This document shows, one piece after another, positions 60,401 to 64,000 of a DNA stretch of 64,000 bases; position 1 is the stretch's first letter; each line of letters opens with the position of its first letter. A model generated the notes under the pieces. It ran no database searches. It was not told the origin of the DNA and saw only the letters and a program-made list of their open reading frames with translations. Location of the stretch: contig NC_079910.1 of NCBI RefSeq assembly GCF_024868665.1, positions 15,004,902 to 15,068,901 on the forward strand, read 5' to 3'. This DNA comes from Triplophysa rosa (lineage: Eukaryota; Chordata; Actinopteri; Cypriniformes; Nemacheilidae). The translations under genes and the position numbers were made by a program.

Positions 60401-63400
60401 TTATCATCCGCAAATAGCTTTAGACAAAAAAATCTGCCAAATCCATAAATGTAATGTAAATGTTTACGCGTGTCAGCGCCTGACCTGTGAATTCCTTTTT
60501 ACAGCGGTCTCGGACACTCGTCTCCAAATTCTCCAGCTGGATCTGAACTTTCTTATAGTCTCGTAGCGCCTGTTTGCTTTTCCTCCTGTTCATTTTTTTT
60601 ATTCATTACTTAATATACATTAACTGTACACTATATGTCCAACATCAGAAAAATAATGTGTCTGTGTGAACTAACCTGTATATGAGGACGATAACCAGCA
60701 CAATAAGAGCCACGATAGAGGCTCCCACCCCAACTCCCACCTGAGCCTCCAGAGGGAAAGTGGCCTGACCCTGAGAATCATACTGCAGCCGACCCAGAGA
60801 GAAGTTCAGATTGCCCATCCTCACCTATTCACGCATAAAACAGTTCTTTATTCACGTGAAACATCACAAATCATTGAGGTTTCAGATGTAAGGTTGACGT
60901 ACAGTGAATTCTGGGAGCGCGTCATTGGCGTCTCGTTTTTTAGAAGCTGACACTGGTGGCTGCTGTGCTGGAGGCTCACAGTACAAGTGATTCCTGGTTA
61001 AAGTCTTCACGGCGCATTCTCCATCCCCGATAAGAGCGACTACCTCTTCCTTAGACATGGCCAGGTCCAAGTTCTCCCCCTGGAGAAAAATAAAAACATG
61101 ACAAATGTAAAGCTGCAGAATTCCTTATTATTCTACACAGAAGTAAAACGAGTAAAAAATAAGTTTACAAATCCCTACATTTTTATATTCGATACACACG
61201 ATAGTTTGTGAATGTAAATAACTGTTGCCTTTAAAGGGACACTCCACCCAAAAATGAAAATTCTGTCATCACTTATTCACCTTCGAGTTGTTCCAAATCT
61301 GTATAAATGTCTTTGTTCTGATGAACACCGAGAAAGATATTTGGAAGAATGCTTATAACCAAACAGATCTTGTCCCCCATTGACTCCCATAGTAGGAAAA
61401 ATTACATTGTCATTTTTTTTAGTTCTGTTGAACACAAAAGAAGATATTTTGAAGAATGTAGGACAGCAAACAGTTCTGGGGCACTTTTGACTACCATTGT
61501 ATTTTTTCCTACTATGGGAGTCAATGGGCGTCGAGATCTGTTTGTTATAAGCATTCTTCCAAATATCTTTCTCTGTGTTCATCAGAACAAAGACATTCAT
61601 ATACAGATTCGGAAACAACTCGAAGGTGAGTGCATGATGACAGAATTTTCATTTTTGGGTGAAGTATCTCTTTAAAGGGACAGTTCAACCTAAAATGAAA
61701 ATTGTTTCAGCATTTACTCACCCTCAGGTTGTTCCAAACTTGTATAAACTTCTTTGTTCTGCTCAACACAAAGATGAACACAAAGGAAGATATTTGGAAG
61801 AATGTTAGCAACCAAACAGATCTCATCCCCTATTGACTCCCATAGTACTTATTTTCCCTACTATGGCATAAATGGGGGATGAGATCTGTTTGGTTCCTGA
61901 CATTCTTCCAAATATCTTCCTTTGTGTTCATCAGAACAAAGACATTTGGAAGGTTTGGAACAACCTGAAGATCAGTAAATGATGACAGAATTTTCGTTTT
62001 TGGGTGAACTTTCCCTTTAATACACAAATGAATAGAGATAAAAAAAGAAGTGAACACTGACCTCCACTGAAATGATGCTGCCGGGTTTGTGTCTGAAGGG
62101 TTTGCTGGTGTCATGTTGATTGAGGTTGTGAAGAACAGGGTTAGGCTCATAACTGAACGGCCCGCCGTTGACCGCCTCGAATTCAAAATGGAGGTTATCC
62201 AAGAGGAAATGGATGCTAACAGCGGCACGCAGGGCCTCGGGCCCCACCTCCGGAGTGGGACACAGGATTAGGGTAGAACTGTTCACCGTGCAACGCTCTT
62301 CAACCTGATCAACCACAGAACATGAAGACAGTTCAGAAGAATAATCATTTGCATATATTAGGCAGTTGTGTTTAATGTTATTAAAAAGCACAAGCACAGA
62401 CTCACTTGTGTGAACTCTACCTGTTTGACGACACAGAGACTATCTTCACGGCAGTCTGGTTCCGGGACGATACGTCGTTTCCTTTTAAGAGGAGCGTATC
62501 GGGTGCTTCTCCTCTTCTTTTTATGAGACATGGGCTCTAGGGGGGTCAGGGTCACGCGGATACGAGGCTCCTGTACCACATCCAGATGCTGGCCGGACAC
62601 TCGAATGATACGACCGCCGCTAGTAAACACACAGACGATACATATTGGAATTCAATTATTATTTCATCTGCATGCTGCTAAACACAAAAGAAGATATTTT
62701 AAAGAATGTTAGACAACACTGGACTCCATTGACTTTCATTGTATGAACACAAAACCACCGAGACATTTCTCAAAATATCTTCTTTTGCGTTTAGCAAAAA
62801 AAGTCATACAGGTGTTGAATGACATGAGGGTGAACAAATGATGCAAGAATTGTCATTTTTGGGTGAACTATCCCTTTAAAAAGCCTAATGCTGTAAAGTT
62901 CTAAATATTATGCTCCCTACCTGAGGAAGCTTTTAGCAGGAACAGCATTGGTCACATTGGGGTCCGGTGTGTAACGATACAGGACTTCCTGTAGATGGCG
63001 CTGTGCTTTACCAAACCGCACTGTGACGGCACTTTCTCGGGTCCTGTTATTCCCTCCCGTCACACATTCAACATGATCATTGTGCTGCTCAGAGGAACTA
63101 CACACAAACAGACTATATTACAACTCAATCATACATTACAATGTATTCTGTGTAACCACAAGTACATGACATCATTACATTTGTATGGGTTTAAAATCCG
63201 ACTCATTGTTTGCACTGATAAAGAGACATATTTAACGGCAGACGGACAACACATAACAGGGGCGGTTGAGATGATATCATAATAAAATTAAGCCACGACT
63301 TCTGTCCGTCTGGAACGCAGTAGAGGACACAGTAACTCACATGTGACACGGGACTCCTCCAATCAGGACGCTGATCTCGCTGGGATGGCCCGTTTGAAGG

Positions 63401-63870
63401 TTTCGTCCCGTGATGGTGAGTGATGTGCCACCCGACATTGGGCCTTTGAGAGGAGACACGCCCAATAACACCGGGTCCTTGATTTTAGAAACACAGAACA
63501 CGTACAAACATGAAACAAAACAAGGGCTTATACACAGAGCTTCTGAAACGCCAAAGACATTTTTCTATTCGGTCTTATTCAATAACTAACTATTTTTCGG
63601 CAAAAATGTGGAATTCCCCTTGAACCACATTTATTCTGCATTATGAAAAGACACGCTTTTCCTTTAAATACAGAAGCCAAAGCTCCTCGACTTTGTAAAT
63701 ATTAACCCCATTCCTCGCATTACATTCATTCTTGTTTGATCCCTTTTTCGGGATTACTGGTTACCTGGTAACTGAAGCGCTGGGCAGACTGCCCGATTCC
63801 TCCTCCTTTAACCTCCACCGAGACGTGGCCGCTTCTCTCCCCTCCACTCGCCGTGGTCTCACAGATAATA
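54443..63870 (-). CDS. plxnb1: Plexin-B1, C-terminal 1018 residues (5' part outside window)
   Basis: Semaphorin-4D-type receptor whose cytoplasmic domain is a GAP for Rap/R-Ras and binds Rho-family GTPases. Exons: 63765-63870, 63341-63477, 62921-63097, 62421-62619, 62062-62304, 60903-61079, 60676-60824, 60485-60585, 60161-60378, 59904-60082, 58885-58951, 58083-58229, 57831-57996, 57637-57740, 57476-57560, 56973-57145, 56726-56886, 56498-56645, 56311-56375, 56138-56213, 55978-56052 and 54443-54547 (stop TGA). Phases are continuous. In order: IPT domains ([20 protein letters not shown]), basic cluster PLKRKRRIV, transmembrane helix [20 protein letters not shown], juxtamembrane [16 protein letters not shown] part 1 ending LMLRR, Rho-binding domain ([11 protein letters not shown]), GAP part 2 with LPLRFWIN, and C-terminal VTDL, the PDZ ligand for PDZ-RhoGEF/LARG. 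The catalytic arginines are present. Paralogue choice (B1 rather than B2/B3) rests on overall resemblance. Confidence 0.92.
54622..54795. repeat. Deleted palindromic repeat of the TTAAAGGG family
   Basis: Short copy in the last plxnb1 intron: TTAAAGGGATAGACCATTGA joins directly to the central block, ending TTTTTGGGTGAACTGTC. Most of the left arm is missing. Confidence 0.75.
54800..55970. other. Last plxnb1 intron, AT-rich, nothing recognised
   Basis: No exon, gene or clear repeat termini between the deleted palindromic repeat and exon 55978-56052. AGTAAAAACACTC and AGTAGATACTTGAAAAATG tracts resemble eroded ends of ACTCAAGTA-type hAT elements, without enough structure to call. Confidence 0.4.
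57147..57171. repeat. (GA)n microsatellite forming the polypyrimidine tract of a plxnb1 exon
   Basis: On the minus strand this reads (CT)n followed directly by CAG and the exon 56973-57145, so the microsatellite itself is the pyrimidine tract of that 3' splice site. Confidence 0.9.
57235..57470. repeat. Probable interspersed repeat in a plxnb1 intron
   Basis: Contains GTATAAAGACCTTACATAAC, GTTATGTTTTTAATACCTTA and GAATGAGCTATTTCTATCTG, blocks I recognise from a dispersed teleost repeat. Termini not defined. It ends within a few bases of the donor of exon 57476-57560. Confidence 0.5.
58290..58860. other. plxnb1 intron, nothing recognised
   Basis: AT-rich intron between exons 58083-58229 and 58885-58951 with no identifiable repeat, RNA gene or exon. 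Confidence 0.5.
59011..59852. mobile_element. Nonautonomous DNA element with a nested insertion in a plxnb1 intron
   Basis: Outer termini GCCCGGTTTCACAGATAACG on the left and GTCTGTGAAACCGGGC on the right, with CTAGTCC-type subterminal blocks (AAGACTAGTCCCAGACTAAA and GGTCTAGTCCTGGCTTAGGC). The middle (about 59118-59770) is a different dispersed sequence containing GTCCGTGACGTCACCCGTAG. Noncoding apart from shadow frames. Confidence 0.75.
61230..61676. repeat. Palindromic TTAAAGGG-family repeat, first of a tandem pair
   Basis: Starts TTTAAAGGGACACTCCACCC, ends GGGTGAAGTATCTCTTTAA. It lies in the plxnb1 intron between 60903-61079 and 62062-62304, directly followed by another copy. Confidence 0.92.
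61672..62021. repeat. Palindromic TTAAAGGG-family repeat, second of a tandem pair
   Basis: Starts TTAAAGGGACAGTTCAACCT, ends GGGTGAACTTTCCCTTTAA, sharing the TTAA junction with its neighbour at 61230-61676. It ends 40 bases from the donor of exon 62062-62304. Confidence 0.92.
62664..62879. repeat. Palindromic TTAAAGGG-family repeat, left end lost
   Basis: Right end GGGTGAACTATCCCTTTAA is intact; the left part begins within the AACACAAAAGAAGATATTTT block. Lies in a plxnb1 intron. Confidence 0.85.
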
Positions 63871-63883
63871 CTAACACACACAA

Positions 63884-63888
<5 letters not shown>

Positions 63889-63945
<57 letters not shown>
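63889..63945. repeat. (GA)n microsatellite in a plxnb1 intron
   Basis: About 28 GA units. In minus sense the CT tract lies some 20-75 bases upstream of the acceptor of exon 63765-63870. Confidence 0.95.
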
Positions 63946-63947
<2 letters not shown>

Positions 63948-64000
63948 CTCATTAATCTGTGCAGCGGGTCAATCACAACATGTAACTGAATTGCCTGAAG

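Overview
The window is vertebrate nuclear DNA, most probably from a cyprinid-like teleost. It has intron-rich genes with GT-AG splice sites, an AT-rich background, and at least 14 copies of a palindromic repeat whose ends read TTAAAGGGACAGTTC and whose body reads CACCCAAAAATGAAAATTC, a repeat I associate with carp and zebrafish relatives. hAT, Tc1, CR1/L2-like LINE and SINE sequence is also present. There is no prokaryotic, organellar or viral gene, no CRISPR array and no convincing tRNA or rRNA gene.

Layout. 1-8.29 kb: repeats (LINE 3' remnant, MITEs, a CA/CG microsatellite), then the probable 3' UTR of the first gene. 8.29-12.16 kb, minus: mapre1 (EB1), six coding exons plus a noncoding first exon that overlaps a near-perfect 68-bp-arm palindrome. 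12.85-30.77 kb, minus: zmynd8, twenty coding exons for a 1129-residue chromatin reader (PHD, bromodomain, zinc motif, PWWP, coiled coil, MYND); its 6.6-kb first intron holds nested MITEs. About 31.9-39.97 kb, plus: a proton-linked monocarboxylate transporter of the MCT1/MCT2 type (475 residues), divergent from zmynd8. Its introns hold a THAP-bearing DNA transposon with an internal fold-back, a hAT-like element, an apparently intact Tc1 element and a decayed LINE. 41.38-50.17 kb, minus: a short SRPK-family kinase whose first nine coding exons appear twice with a constant offset of 3751 bases and a lone N at the join. That is most simply an unresolved assembly overlap. 54.44-63.87 kb, minus and running off the right edge: plxnb1, the C-terminal 1018 residues including IPT domains, a basic protease-type site, the transmembrane segment and the split GAP domain with its Rho-binding domain.

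The genes form no operon or pathway. They are ordinary neighbours in a vertebrate gene block: a microtubule plus-end tracker, a histone reader, a lactate-type transporter, a splicing-factor kinase and a semaphorin receptor. All coding exons listed were chained by reading phase, and every complete gene closes in frame from ATG to stop.

Most worth attention: (1) the transporter has Cys in place of the substrate-coupling Arg of transmembrane helix 8; (2) two related CpG-rich palindromes sit at the first exons of two different genes; (3) the kinase duplication around the N; (4) the intact Tc1 element with DD34E catalytic residues and IR/DR ends; (5) several nested elements with readable target-site duplications. 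I found no wholly new biological system. The palindrome pair is the nearest thing to an undescribed element.
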